Shown in pieces: positions 47,581-58,893 of a stretch of 64,000 bases of DNA. The stretch lies in NCBI RefSeq assembly GCF_037975245.1, contig NC_092577.1:11166013-11230012 (forward strand), in the 5' to 3' direction. Position numbers and translations under genes: made by a program. The notes under the pieces are model-generated. The model had not been told where the DNA came from. It searched no databases and saw only the letters and a program-made list of their open reading frames with translations. Source of the DNA: Apostichopus japonicus (lineage: Eukaryota; Echinodermata; Holothuroidea; Aspidochirotida; Stichopodidae). The stretch's first letter is position 1; every line of letters begins with the position of its first letter.

Positions 47581-48939
47581 AATCTCGTCACAAGACTAAT
47601 GGCTTCGTCAACTCCTCTCACGGATCTTGCAGAGCACTTCTGCATGTGTTCTGTTTGCTTGGATTAATATAAAGAACCGAAACAGTTACCGTGTCTTCAT
47701 CGATATTGTAAAAATTGCTTGAAGACGCTCATTCAAGCAAGCTGTGATGGAATGCTTAAGTGTCCATTGTGTAAACAGGAATACTTGATACCAGAAAATG
47801 GTGTTGACGATTTCAAGACCGACTTCCATATGAATAGTATGCTTGAATTCATACAATTGCAAAAGTCTTTTGAAAATAAAGATTTAAAGAAATGTGTTAG
47901 CTGCTTCAAGAATATAGAAATATCAGCTTATTGTTTTAAATGCAGGGATTACTTGTGTGAGCAATGTTACAAAGTTCACGTCAGCAGTAAAATGTTTACA
48001 GATCACAAAAGCCACATTCTGAGATTGGATAATATAGAAGCAAAGAATATGACACTTGATAAATTAACATCTCTAACGGAAGATCCCAGGTGCCACATCC
48101 ATGACAAAAAAGAAGCACAATTATGCTGCACTTCTTGCGGAAATGTACCAGTGTGCATGATTTGTACTTATAATAAGCACAAAGGTCATGACCTGCATGA
48201 CGTAACTGAAATAGCAGAGCGTGAAAGAAAATTACTGGAACAAAAATTTGCTGAACTAAACAAGTACAAAGGCCAACTATACGGCTTACCTACGAAAATA
48301 CAAACTACTAAACAGAAGCTGCATGAAAATGCCAAGAAAAAGACTGAAATATCGACAAATAGGTACAAGCAACAGGCACACGAGATTGAAGATCTACTTG
48401 TGGAATGTACTAGGGAACGGAACAGAGGTATAGAAGATATCAGGTACAGAAGAAGAGATAAAGAAAGTAGGATAACTCTTAGTTTGGGAGAGGAGTTGAG
48501 ACAAGTGAGAACAAAATATGATAAAATCAGGAAAACAGCGAAACAAGAATATGACAAAGAATATGAAGAGTTTACAAACAAATGTGATAAAACTAACGAT
48601 GCACTCCTTAAAAACCTTGACAGCCTAAATACTAAATTTAAGAATTTGACAACAGCAAATCACCTGCTTCTAAATCAAAATGAAGAAGAACTTACACAAA
48701 TGGTAGAATATTGCAATCAGGTTACTAAACGGTGCGAGAACTTAACAGCAACGACCTCATCTATTCTTGCTTCTAAAGACGATTGGACAGCCGCTCAGTG
48801 TATCCCTGATATTAGAGCAGCCTGTGTACCTCTGATAGAAGAAATGAAAAAAGACTTTCCAGAGTTAGAATCTTTATCTGATTTTGTTATCAGTCATAAA
48901 CTATGGTCAGTGGTGAAAGGTAAAAATAACTCAGCATAA
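47581..48939 (+). pseudogene. TRIM family RING/B-box gene, broken duplicate (copy 2)
   Basis: Near-identical to copy 1 from the splice acceptor (ends 47580) through the ATG (47599) and the coiled coil. Codon 23 is TAA (47665-47667) where copy 1 has CAA (Gln), between RING ligands C20 and C32. After that the frame stays open for more than 400 codons to a TAA at 48939, with many amino-acid changes but no further stop. B-box 1 is complete here (TGT at 47965-47967, the position that is Tyr in copy 1), as is B-box 2. Near the end a 42-bp in-frame deletion removes 14 codons. Similarity then stops at about 48917, so the propeller-like C-terminus is missing. Translation could only start internally, for example at Met52 (47752), giving a protein with no working RING. 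Most likely a pseudogene. Confidence 0.85.
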
Positions 48940-48944
48940 TTACC

Positions 48945-49285
48945 CAGCCAGCAAGCCCAGTTGGGGCCCAATTGGGTTTCACTAAGTTGAATTGTGCCTG
49001 GTTGGGTCAGGGCCAGCCCACTCAGTGCCCATTCGGGCACAATATAGCTTGGCCCTTCTGGTTAACATACTTCAAAACATTATTGAGATGTTCAACACAT
49101 ACTTGTTTTTTGCTTTGGAAAGCTTAGGTTCGTCCCTAGGCCACCAAACCTTGACAACAGTTAATTAATGTAGTGGCCCAATTGGGACAGACTCGGTTTT
49201 TTTTATCAGGTTAGCCCTCATGATGGCCCGCTTCGGGCCCATTCGGGAGCAAGGCGGTTTCACCAGGGGCGTTCTGTGACTGTTT
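48945..49285. repeat. Repeat with CCAATTGGG/CCCATTCGGGC motifs
   Basis: Palindromic words recur: GGGGCCCAATTGGG (48964), GCCCATTCGGGCAC (49027), GGCCCAATTGGGAC (49173) and CGGGCCCATTCGGGAGC (49233). The tract begins right where TRIM copy 2 loses similarity to copy 1, so it may mark the breakpoint. The family is not recognised. Confidence 0.55.
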
Positions 49286-49354
49286 TGAGTGGGGGGGGGG
49301 GGTACGAACCCAAACTTACCGACCAAAATTGATTGTTAGCAATCTCGCTCGAAA

Positions 49355-50815
49355 AAATTGAATTGAATTGAATTTATTTCTACATTCCATGATTTACATT
49401 TGCATTTTACATTTGAACAGTTTAGGATATATATAGATGGTATAAAATACAGTAAACAGTAAATATAGAGTATTGAAACAATATATATTTGAGATGGAAG
49501 TAGAGGAACCAGAAATAAGTGGATACTTTTCTGGTCTGGTCCCTTTTTAACAAAGAAAGTGCAAAGTACAACACCCACCCCACCACCCCGTCTCCCCCCA
49601 AAAACCAACAAAGTCTAAATCTTATGAAAAGGGAAAGAAAGAAGCAAAAGAAAAAAACAGGAAGTACAGCTAAGATAGATTGCTATGCAGTAGGTATTGT
49701 TTTAGTTTTTGCTAAAAAGTATTGAGTGTTGGAGAAATTTTAATGACATGATTAAGAGAATTCCAGAAGGGTACACCTGTGCTACGAATTTGAGAATGGT
49801 AACGACTTGTTCTAGAGCAAGGATGGTGTAGCACATTAATCGAACGAGTGTTATAAGTGTGATAAACTAGAATTGCAAGTATAAAAGTTATTAAAAGCTG
49901 GTGGGAGAAGACCATGATGAAATTTGTACATAAATATCCCTTGTTGGTACTTGAACAAATCATATAAAGTTAATGTATTAGAGTATTAATGTATTAGTTA
50001 ATGTATCAAAGAGAGGAGCAGTGTGCGAGATGTAATGAGTCTGGTTTATATTGCGGATAACACGTTTCTGTTACTTAAATAAACTGTTAAGTAGAGTTGA
50101 CTGTGTATTGCCCCAGACAAGAAGACAACAGTTGAGATGGGGAGGAACAAGAGCATTATACAGGGTAAAAAGTGACATCTTAGGTCAAAAATTCTTTAGT
50201 CTATTGATCACACCATTGGATTTAGAAAGCTTCTTGCTGACCTCGGATATGTGTTGTTTCCAAGTCAACTTATCATCAATGGTTATCCCTAAAAATTTAG
50301 CATGAGGTGAAGCATCAACTTGATACCCATCCAGTATAACATTAATGTTACTAGAATCTTGGACCTTGTTATCAAAAATCAGTATTTATTTTTTTTTTAC
50401 TAAGAAAAAGTTTATATGTCCTGAGCCAGTCAGAAATGTTTTTGAAACCACCAGCAGCTTCAGCAAGTGTATCACGCAAGTTCTTATTTTGTACGAATAC
50501 TGTGGTATTGTCAGCAAACAAGATGAAACTTGAGTTCACAGAGGACTTACAAATATCATTGATATAGAGAATAAACAAAAGGTGTCCTAGTATATAACCC
50601 AACGGTACACCAATATTACGTAGGATACAATCTGAGTGTGAGCTATTAAACTGTACATAATTACATCGATTTTGGAGACAACTTTTAAACCAGTTATGGG
50701 CGGTACCACGAACACCATAGGCAAACACTTTTTTTAATAAGATACGATGATCAATGGTATCAAAAGCCTTAGAAAGATCGATGAATATGGCAGCAGTAAA
50801 TGATGCTAGTCTGCG
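49355..50815 (-). pseudogene. 5'-truncated LINE reverse transcriptase (minus strand)
   Basis: Reading the minus strand from 50815 down, RT motifs appear in the expected order. FIDLSKAFDTIDH is followed by GVRGTAHNWFKSCLQNR, then GVPLGYILGHLLF (usual PQG altered), FADNTTVF (usual FADD altered), KFLGITIDDKLTW and, near 49830, a YNTRSIN ... WNSLN C-terminus. The 3' end is a TTCAA-type tail at about 49355-49375. A stop and frame changes are seen near 50195 and 50080. The organisation fits CR1/L2/Jockey LINEs. The altered catalytic motif shows it is dead. Confidence 0.8.
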
Positions 50816-51003
50816 AAAATAACGTTAAATTGGTAAGAATGTTAGCTGACAAGAAAAAAAGAAGAAAAAAAGATGGTCATCAGTATATTTGATTTTACCG
50901 ACGAATTCACGAACAATCCCCACGTACGGTACGCCCCTGGGTTTCACTCTTTCGGCTGACCTACTCCAATGTATATATCTCATTTCTACACTGCACAATC
51001 GTT

Positions 51004-51222
51004 ATGAAAATGCCAACTGGCAACACTGATTCCCAAATTAGGCGCGTTTTCTGCCGCCAATGCGTATTGCACGCGTTCTCCAAGTACTCGGGTGATCATT
51101 CTACGGCAAGAAATGAGAAATCTAAAGAAATAATCGAGAACGCTTTCCGAAAAGAGAAAAACGAAATCCATCAAATTATAATTGATAATTCAATCATTTA
51201 CTCGAAAGGAGTTGGCTGTAAG
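51004..51222 (+). CDS. Possible first coding exon, unrecognised
   Basis: An ATG-started frame gives 73 aa with protein-like composition: RRVFCRQCVLHAFSKYSGDH, then a basic-acidic helix (SKEIIENAFRKEKNEIHQII) and IYSKGVGC. It ends exactly at a strong 5' splice site candidate (GGCTGTAAGTGAGT; GTAAGT at about 51221). No following exon was found within the window, so it may be an orphaned or transposon-borne exon. Confidence 0.35.
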
Positions 51223-51756
51223 TGAGTATTTTGGAACAATTTTTTTCTGTTAGTGCGTGACTCATTTGGTTGAATTAATTCATCGAAATGTTTGGCTTTT
51301 AATTAGGCTAGAGAAATTGCATTAGCCAATAGTGTTACTCAATTGTGTAGGTCTAGCGTTATGAAAACGAAACTGGCTCTATCATTAACATTGGTAACTC
51401 GCCAAAAAATAAATGGGAAGAATTAGCTTCCGCTCATTGCACAAATTTTGCCAATCTCGCCTAGTCCCTGTGATATGCTAGGCGGCAAGGGCCTAAAGTT
51501 TCATGGTATAGCCAAGGTCACACTAAGAATGAATTGTATTACTATACTAGGGTAGGCCTAGGCCTACTTTGCGTTAGACTGCAAAGGAAAAACCTCAAAT
51601 TTTGCTAAGTTTTGCTTCTTTTCTAAAAACTATCGCACCACTGGTCATGAAACTCTTAGCAATGGCAAGATAATTTTCTTTAAAACATATTCCCTGCACA
51701 AAATATTCAAAACCTTAAATCTGTCTAGGCCTAAGCTAAAAAGAGGAAAATATGAG
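51223..51756. other. Intergenic or intronic, nothing recognisable
   Basis: No second exon for the preceding block could be identified here. Confidence 0.4.
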
Positions 51757-52325
51757 ACACTTCCTCGTGCTTAATCGCAGCATGAAATAGAAAATTTAGA
51801 GTTGCGCAACTTGCAAATATAGTATAGGAAAGCATTGTAATCATTATTATGTACTTTTTGTACTAGACATAATAACCTCTGAAAGAATCAACTACCCTGT
51901 AGCATTGGTTTAGGAGCAATTCATCACTAAAAATAGCACATTTTTTTAGTGAAAAGTACAAAAATCGAATATGTTGATACTTTTAAGTCGACCTAACTCC
52001 ACAAGACAATATTTTTGTAGCCTTAATTTTTATATTCCTGTTCTATGGGATATACTCTGTATGCATCTGTAATAGAAAGGTAGTAAGATGTTTAATTGCT
52101 GGGAAGTGAGACCTCAAAAGTCAAGAAAATGCCAAAATGTCACGGTGGCGACAATTTGCGGAATATCAAAGTGTGATAAATCGGCCAATTGTGAAGCAAT
52201 GCAACTGAAATTTTCAGAATATGCTTATTGCATAGTGTACCAGTCATACAATACATTTGGGAATTGTTCAAAGATGTCGAACTACAACATACACCAAAAT
52301 ATGGAGATTTGATATGGAATGACAC
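51757..52325 (+). repeat. Full copy of the unit found in the 38.9-kb element loop
   Basis: Reverse complement of about 39310-39880 across nearly its whole length, and direct match to 40725-41080. It lacks the long inverted arms, showing that the unit also spreads or persists without them. Confidence 0.7.
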
Positions 52326-53463
52326 TATACGTACTGTATGTAGCAAGGCCTGACGTTATGATATTGGAGTGCAAACACATGATATCCTATATTGCAAACT
52401 TCACCATCTCTACACAGGGGAAAGTAACTGTTGCAAGTAATTGTTGTTTAACAACAAACTCAGTGTTCATTGAGCAGTACAGGTGCAATACTATTCATAG
52501 ACAATGGATGGGGAATATTAACCAATCAAATCACAAGAATCTTGGAAAGAATCATTGTCTATTTTTAGCATGAAAATCTCCGTATGGGGTGTTGTTAACC
52601 CTGTACCTTGCAGTTGATTGTTATGACATATTTATTTTCAAACAAATTCAATGATCTGTAGGAGAACTTTTGGTTCAAAGTTAGAAGAAGCTGTGGTTTT
52701 TGAAAGAAATAATGAAAGATGTTCATTCCAAAATATGTTTTGCTGTTTGACCTAGTTGACCTAGTTGTGAGTGTGTACATACTTGGGGTTTGTTTCTCAA
52801 AGAAAAAGTTTGCGTCCGCCGGACGCAAGCAATTTGAAGATTTTGCGTCCCTGACCAAAACATTGAGTCCCGGACGGGACACAGAATGCAGGAACAATGC
52901 TGAATATTGTAATCGTTTTGAAAGGTTGAAGTTACCTAAAAGTTACGAGAAAAATGCGATCTGCGAGCCGCGATTAGTACCACACGCAGGCCAGGGAGAA
53001 GTTCATTTTTAGAATATATACAGTATGTGTCAGTCGATGTTGTGTAACAAGCTTTCGTACTGTAATTGAAACGAGTCTGTTCTTAAACTGCTCGTAAGTT
53101 GGGTAAAACTTTCAGTTCATATATTAATACAATATATATTTTGTACGAGTCCGCCCATGTTGTTTCAATTCGGTCACAGAAGGTTGTTCAAAACCTCTTT
53201 TTTTTCATGGAAATCTCTGTGCGTGAATTTATGCCTTGTCCCAACCCTCAGTCTGAATCAATACAATCAGCTCTTTTTGACTCTCTTACAAACAAGCCTT
53301 TCCAAACAGCTTTTTCGGGATAAAATTCTAGAAACGACCAACATTCTTCAACTCACTCAGCAATTGCACTTGATGCTTCATGCATTCACCATCTGGTGAT
53401 TTAACATTGGACATCTTACACATAATGGTTTCCACGTTCTTTAGAATATCCTATTAGGATGGC
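52326..53463. other. Intergenic; a short perfect hairpin only
   Basis: TTGCGTCC GCC GGACGCAA (about 52809-52828) is a perfect 8-bp stem. The open frame over it (52719-53012) has no ATG near a sensible start and no family character. Confidence 0.4.
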
Positions 53464-53990
53464 TCAGTCTCTGTCAACGAAGGACACAAGAGGCACCTGT
53501 GTCCTCAAATAGGGTAAGGACCCCTCCAGTGTTAGATGAAAAAAATGGTGTTCTTTTGGCCATGCAACAAAGATGTACTTGCTGCACAACTGTATTCTTT
53601 CGCAGTCTTCAATCCATGATGGTCCACTATCTTTCTCTCCGCCCATTTCACCCCAGAATTCTTCGGCATCTTCTATGTTCAACACATCGCTGTCATAATC
53701 AATATCATCATCTGGTTTCATATTGAAGGATTCTCTATCAGTGTTGTACCACCTTTCACAATCAAAGTATACCTCTGTGTTGTATATATCTTCACCAGAA
53801 TGATAAACAATCCATTCACCTACTTCGTTTGTTGACTTCTTAACATGAACAACTTACACCCTAGTTTCCTTTTATTCTTCAAGAAATTCATTTGCAGCTA
53901 TCAGCGACTTTGCAACCAGAAGATCTAAACCCTTCAGTGCATTTACTCCACTTTCGACAGGGTTTGTGAGGTGTACGTGTGATGAGCATC
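53464..53990 (-). pseudogene. Unrecognised coding relic, minus strand
   Basis: On the minus strand a frame is open for 129 codons (53853 down to 53464). It reads NEVGEWIVYHSGEDIYNTEV, then YFDCERWYNTDRESF, an acidic patch (DDDIDYDSDVLNIEDAEEFW) and WPKEHHFFHLTLEGSLPYL. In the same frame upstream, past stops at 53854-53856 and 53872-53874, lies NPVESGVNALKGLDLLVAKS, which looks like part of the same protein. The composition argues for former coding sequence. The family is not recognised; a transposon accessory ORF is possible given the neighbouring transposase. Confidence 0.4.
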
Positions 53991-54750
53991 ACTTTAATAA
54001 AAATTTAATATATGACTGTCATGACATTTCTGGAACCAATAGGTTTTGCTGTATAGCCAACAATCAATCACCTGATAAAACATCAACTATCCTTAAATAA
54101 TCATGGTGAGTCTTTAAGCCCTGAAAATTGCACATTTTTCCTTGATGCTTTTTGAGAATTTTCAAAGGGGCCACATTCCACAATCAAACTGAGGTGAACT
54201 GATATTTATCCAGTCTACTGGACAATATTAGTTATAATAACAATAAGGTGATAATATTTTTCTCAGAAATGAGCTTCCACAAAATGGCAAAACTTCTTGA
54301 AAATACTACTATAGTGAGGAGACCAAAATTTGTTCAGCCTTCAAAGTGGGTGCATTAGTCATTATCTAGTAAATAATTGACATATATGGATCTGAAAATT
54401 ATGCACTTGTCAATTGTCTGGCCAAAATGAGAAACTTGAGATTTTTGAGTAAATATTAGTGAGGCTTCTTTAATGGATAACTAATCGTGTGATTACCCCC
54501 ATGGGTTGGTGCTGCAATTGGTTTAGGGGTTATAGACTGTAATAGTTTGAACACTGAAAGTTTCGATTTGTGTGCCCTGGAGGTTTCAAAATGTTTTGTT
54601 GCATTGCAATTGCAAGACTGGGCACTGAAATTTCAGAGCCAACGCTTAATCTGGTGAGCGCTCATGTGTGGTGGCTATAACACTGTAAAAGCGCCAGTTG
54701 AGCACCTGTGTTCCAGGCCGTACCTCATATCAGGTTTTTCATTCTTACAG
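53991..54750. other. Region upstream of the transposase; intron-like 3' end
   Basis: No coding block. It ends in TTTTTCATTCTTACAG (to 54750), a good 3' splice site just ahead of the transposase coding sequence. Confidence 0.45.
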
Positions 54751-56733
54751 GACATGGATGGTCTTACCACTTACTCTGAGAGAACAAAGAAGCGGAAACT
54801 ACGGAAATTAGTGGACGAACATTTAGTTAACATTGAGAATGCAAGTCCTGGGGATGTTTCAGAAAGCATGGTTGAATCTCCAATTACTGAACATTCACAG
54901 TATGGTAGTACTAGCAGTACATCTGCATCACCACCCTCACCTAATCAAAGTGATGGACTCAGCTCCAGCGATACTGATGATTCAAGCTCTGACAGCGAGT
55001 CTGAAAACTTCAATTTGGGAGAACAGTTGGCTGCATGGGCATGCAATTTCAATATTTCCCATGCAGCTTTGTCGGCATTACTGAAAATTTTAATTCTTGC
55101 CCATCTGAATCTTCCGACTGATCCCAGATCTCTTCTGAGCACCCCAAGTCCAATGGTGATGTACATTAAGAATATTGCTGGTGGCTCCTACCTACATATT
55201 GGCATTGTTACATCAATAACAGCAAGATTAACTCAGTTCGCCAATGATTTTCACTCAGACACAGTAACATTGCAAATTAACACTGATGGGGTTCCTCTCT
55301 TCAGGAGCTCAAATGTTGCACTGTGGCCGATTCTGACCGAAGATTAAAGAAATCGCGCACTCTGTTTATTTTGTCATCGGTTTATTTTCAGGTAAAACGA
55401 AACCTGGTTCTTTCAATGAGTTTTTGACAGATTTTGTTGATGAGATGTCAAAAGTTGAAGTTGATGGAATCATATTCAATTCAAAGCATTACCCGGTTTC
55501 TCTAGATTATGTTATATGTGATGCATCAGCAAGGGCATTCGTTAAATGCATCAAAGGCCATACAGGATACAGTGCATGCGAAAGGTGCACTCAAAGTGGA
55601 GTGTACAGACAAAATCGAATGACATTTCCTGAGTGTGAAGCTGGAAAGAGGACAGACTCTTCTTTCAGAGAGATTACAGATGAAGATCATCATATCCAAC
55701 AATCTCCCTTATGTGATCTCCAGTTGGATTTAGTTTCAAGTTTTCTTCTTGACTACAGCACCTTGTGTGCCTCGGAGTTTTGAGACGATTGTAACTGTTG
55801 TGGAAGGAAGGACCCTTGACTGTTCGATTATCAGGGAATATTATCAATACCATTTCGCAGCGCCTCACAAGTTTTTGGAGTTATTTGCCGCGAGATTTTT
55901 CGAGGAAACTAAGATCTTTATTGGAAATTAAGCAATGGAAGGCCACTGAATTTCGTCAGTTCCTCATTTATACAGGTCCTGTTGTATTACGTGGACATTT
56001 GTGGAAAAATGTGTACCAGAACTTTATGGCACTCTCGGTTTCCATCGATTTACTTTTGAATTATTCTCTGTACAGTTTGCATCTTGATTATATTGAGAAA
56101 CTTCTCATCATTTTTGTCAAAAACTTTGCGGTGTTGTATGGCGATGCATTTGTAGGATAAAATGCTCACAGTTTGATACATTTAGTGGACGACGCTCGTA
56201 AATTTGGCCCACTTGATTCGGTTTCAGATTTCAGCTATGAGCATTATTTAGGACAGTTAAAAAAGATGGTGAGAAGACCACAGGATCCATTGTCTCAAAT
56301 TTTTCGTGGCTTGAGAGAGAAAGAGCAGAACATTTTTGTGGAGAATGTGAAAGAAACATTTTTGTTCACGAAAATGCATCAAGGAGGTCCGCTTCCTGCT
56401 GGTTTCCATTTTTTTACACAAAATAAGCAATGTATTGGTGAGAAGTTCTTTATTTACTGCCATAGAGGACACAACTGTTTTGGTAATGATGAAGACATCT
56501 TTCTCATCAGGAACATTCTGCATTCTAGGGAGCGCGGAACCCTTGCTGTAGTTGGAAAATTTTGCACAAAGACACAGTTTCATACCAGCCCTCTAAATTC
56601 ATCATTGTTGAACACTTTTGTTGTGAGTCGGCAAGGACAATTTTCAGTCATCAACATATCTGAACTATCCAGGAAATTTTTTCTTCTTCCATTCAAAGAT
56701 GACTTTGTGGCCGTTCAACAACTCCATTCCTGA
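54751..56733 (+). pseudogene. CACTA/EnSpm-like transposase pseudogene
   Basis: The protein can be followed through three frames. It starts after an acceptor at 54750 (MDGLTTYSERTKKRKLRKLV), passes an acidic serine-rich linker and reaches INTDGVPLF (first catalytic Asp, 55285-55287) and WPIL. A shift at about 55345 leads to FVIGLFSGKTKPGSFNEF and ICDASARAF (second Asp, 55520-55522), then a CxxC knuckle (ACERC). A lost T between 55757 and 55758 breaks the LDYMH-type motif; the frame resumes with LVCLGVLRRL and meets TAA at 55792-55794. WKATEFRQFLIYTGPVVL follows, then a TAA at 56158-56160, HSLIHLVDDARKFGPLD and the C-terminus ending LLPFKDDFVAV. These motifs fit the Transposase_21-like nuclease of animal EnSpm/CACTA elements, which cuts and joins transposon ends. 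Two frameshifts and two stops make it inactive. Confidence 0.8.
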
Positions 56734-57398
56734 ATATATACTAGTAGCCCATCAGGTGAGTTGGGCTGTCATTTAAAAAAAACTGATCCCCTCTATTGCT
56801 TGAATATAATTTCTGATAGATTGAAATTGAATCATCCTTATAGGGCTTAATCATGCGCCACATGTTTACAATTGTTGTGAATGACACAGGTATTCTGACT
56901 AGATTAATTCGTGATTCAGGTATGATTCGTCAATAAGGGGCCGGGCTTGGAGTGCATATCTAGTAGATCCTCGGGAAGAGTAGCTTCTAATTGTAGGGTT
57001 CACTGAACTCCCTTGGGATGTCCAAGTCTATTCAGTAAAGGGTAGCTTGTCTATCGAGAGTCCAGACCACCACTTGGCTGTGTCATGCGACATGTCCGGG
57101 GTTTGATTCTGAGTGTAGCTGAGTGGCTTTTCATTTTTCACTGCATCCTTAATTCCTGATTTCCAAACCTACAGGAAATTGTCTATTGTACATTTGTACT
57201 GTAATGGATTAATTGTATCAGCATAGTACTATTCCCGTATTGATGTACAAAGTAACTGCGCAAGCATAATAATTTTCAGGAGTGGTCGAGCAACAGCCAC
57301 CTAAAGATTTGACATGAATGACCCCACTAACTGTAAAAATTCCAACCCTAAACCACTAGTACATTGTATGTACTATCTCACTTTTTTTCTATTCACAG
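56734..57398. other. Gap between the transposase and the DUF4806-type gene
   Basis: No coding block. It includes a short fragment (about 57270-57330) of the repeat unit at 41040-41100, and ends with a polypyrimidine tract and CACAG acceptor at 57398. Confidence 0.5.
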
Positions 57399-57603
57399 AT
57401 CCTGGCAAATTTCGTAGTAGTTGAATTTACGTCATCAAGGTCCTTTGCTTTTATACCGACAAATTGGCTTTGCTCCGCAGAAGAGGATGAATGTTTCTGG
57501 CCTTCCTAACAGAAATCTTCTAATGTGAATCGGCTGATCAGGGCAAGAGAAAGTCCACAAGGTTCTTGGACACGCTACACTATCCGGATTCTTGGCAAAG
57601 CAG
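57399..57603 (+). pseudogene. DUF4806-type gene, exon 1 (N-terminal domain)
   Basis: Between an acceptor (TTTTTTCTATTCACAG, ends 57398) and a donor (GCAG/GTGGGT, 57604) the frame reads NFVVVEFTSSRSFAFIPTNW, then CFWPS, a TAA at 57507-57509, and after it NRLIRARESPQGSWTRYTIR and ILGKAG. The order (VEF, P.NWL, C.WP, RY.IRILGK) is that of the small N-terminal domain found before DUF4806 in many invertebrate proteins. Phase at the donor is 1 and fits the next exon exactly. The in-frame stop indicates a pseudogene or a sequence error. An earlier exon with the start codon was not found. Confidence 0.65.
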
Positions 57604-58799
57604 GTGGGTTGTGACTTAGTTGTCAGTCATTTAAAGGAAGGCAAGGCAAAGAAAGCATAAATTTGTGTTGAACCTGTGGTAAAGTAACTCTGTGCAAATG
57701 TATTTGACAGCTGGATGAAACCATGCATGGTTAAAACCACTAGCATTGTACTGTAACTCAGACCACCTACCTGAATACTTTAGGCTAGGCATTAGGGTTT
57801 TCGACGATTTCAAATGACAATATACGGCTTATTTGCCGTATCTTTACTCCAAAATGTGCAAAGATCACCGGAAAACCCTAAAATGCGTGATTGGGTGCTT
57901 TCAATTTATTATGTATGTTGTTCAACACGTAAAATTGTTATTAAAACATAGTGACGGTTAATCTATTCACAATTGTTTTCTTTGTCAGTTGTACTGTGAT
58001 AACACAACATCCGCAATCCACAATATTTTCAGAACAAGGACTCTTCTAGCTTTGTAACCAAATTTCATTTTCACCATGGTTTGTACCTGGTGTGAATATT
58101 AGAGTAACATGGTGCATGAAAGTTTTCCATGGCAATTTGGCATTGAGATATAAATAGTTCATAAATGCATGTATAAATTAGTGTATCGACTACAGGCCAG
58201 GTAAATTAATAAGTTTGTTTCTGGTATCCCTTGCGTCCCTAAAGATTGTACACATCTATTCTTTATGGTTTATGGCTATGCACATGTGGGTCAGTGTATT
58301 GACTGTCACAGCATTTTCACACCTATGAGGACTGACAACTGGCTCTGAGCTTAGCCTCCTCAATATACATATTATGAACTCATGAAGTATTCTAATTGTC
58401 CATAGGCCTTTTAACAAAATGTGCTCTTTTTTTTACAAGAAGGCAACAGTACCAACACTTTGGTTTGTTTTATATTCCGTCATATGAAAATCACAGCTCT
58501 TCAATTTGTATAAAAAACAATGTCTTTATCAGATGAGTGAGGGCCTTCCTGCTCGATGGAAAGTCGACTTGACAAGAACAACAAGAAATTCTGGATTTAA
58601 GATTAATCGTACCGAAATGGGCCAATGAGACCACACTAAAAGTTGGTCTGGAATAAAAATGAAAAGGCCCTCGTGATGGATTTTTTCAGAAGTCATTGAT
58701 GAGAATAAACTTTATAACTGGCTTAAAGTATGGAATCTAAATTTACGCATTCGGCCCATAGTCATGATTATTGAAGGATCCCTATTTGTTATGTTTCAG

Positions 58800-58893
58800 G
58801 TACATATGATCGTGCTGTGGTAAAGCTGTCAATGGCAGAAGACACTTCAGATTTACAAACCGATGTTGAGGAACCAACAAGTAGGAAAAAAGG
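58800..58893 (+). pseudogene. DUF4806-type gene, exon 2
   Basis: Acceptor TTATGTTTCAG ends at 58799; donor GG/GTAACA at 58894. Joined in phase to exon 1 it continues GKAG-TYDRAVVKLSMAEDTSDLQT, here given in two parts: TYDRAVVK and MAEDTSDLQTDVEEPTSRKK. The YDRA...AEDTSDLQT phrase is the usual continuation in this family. No stop inside the exon. Confidence 0.65.
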
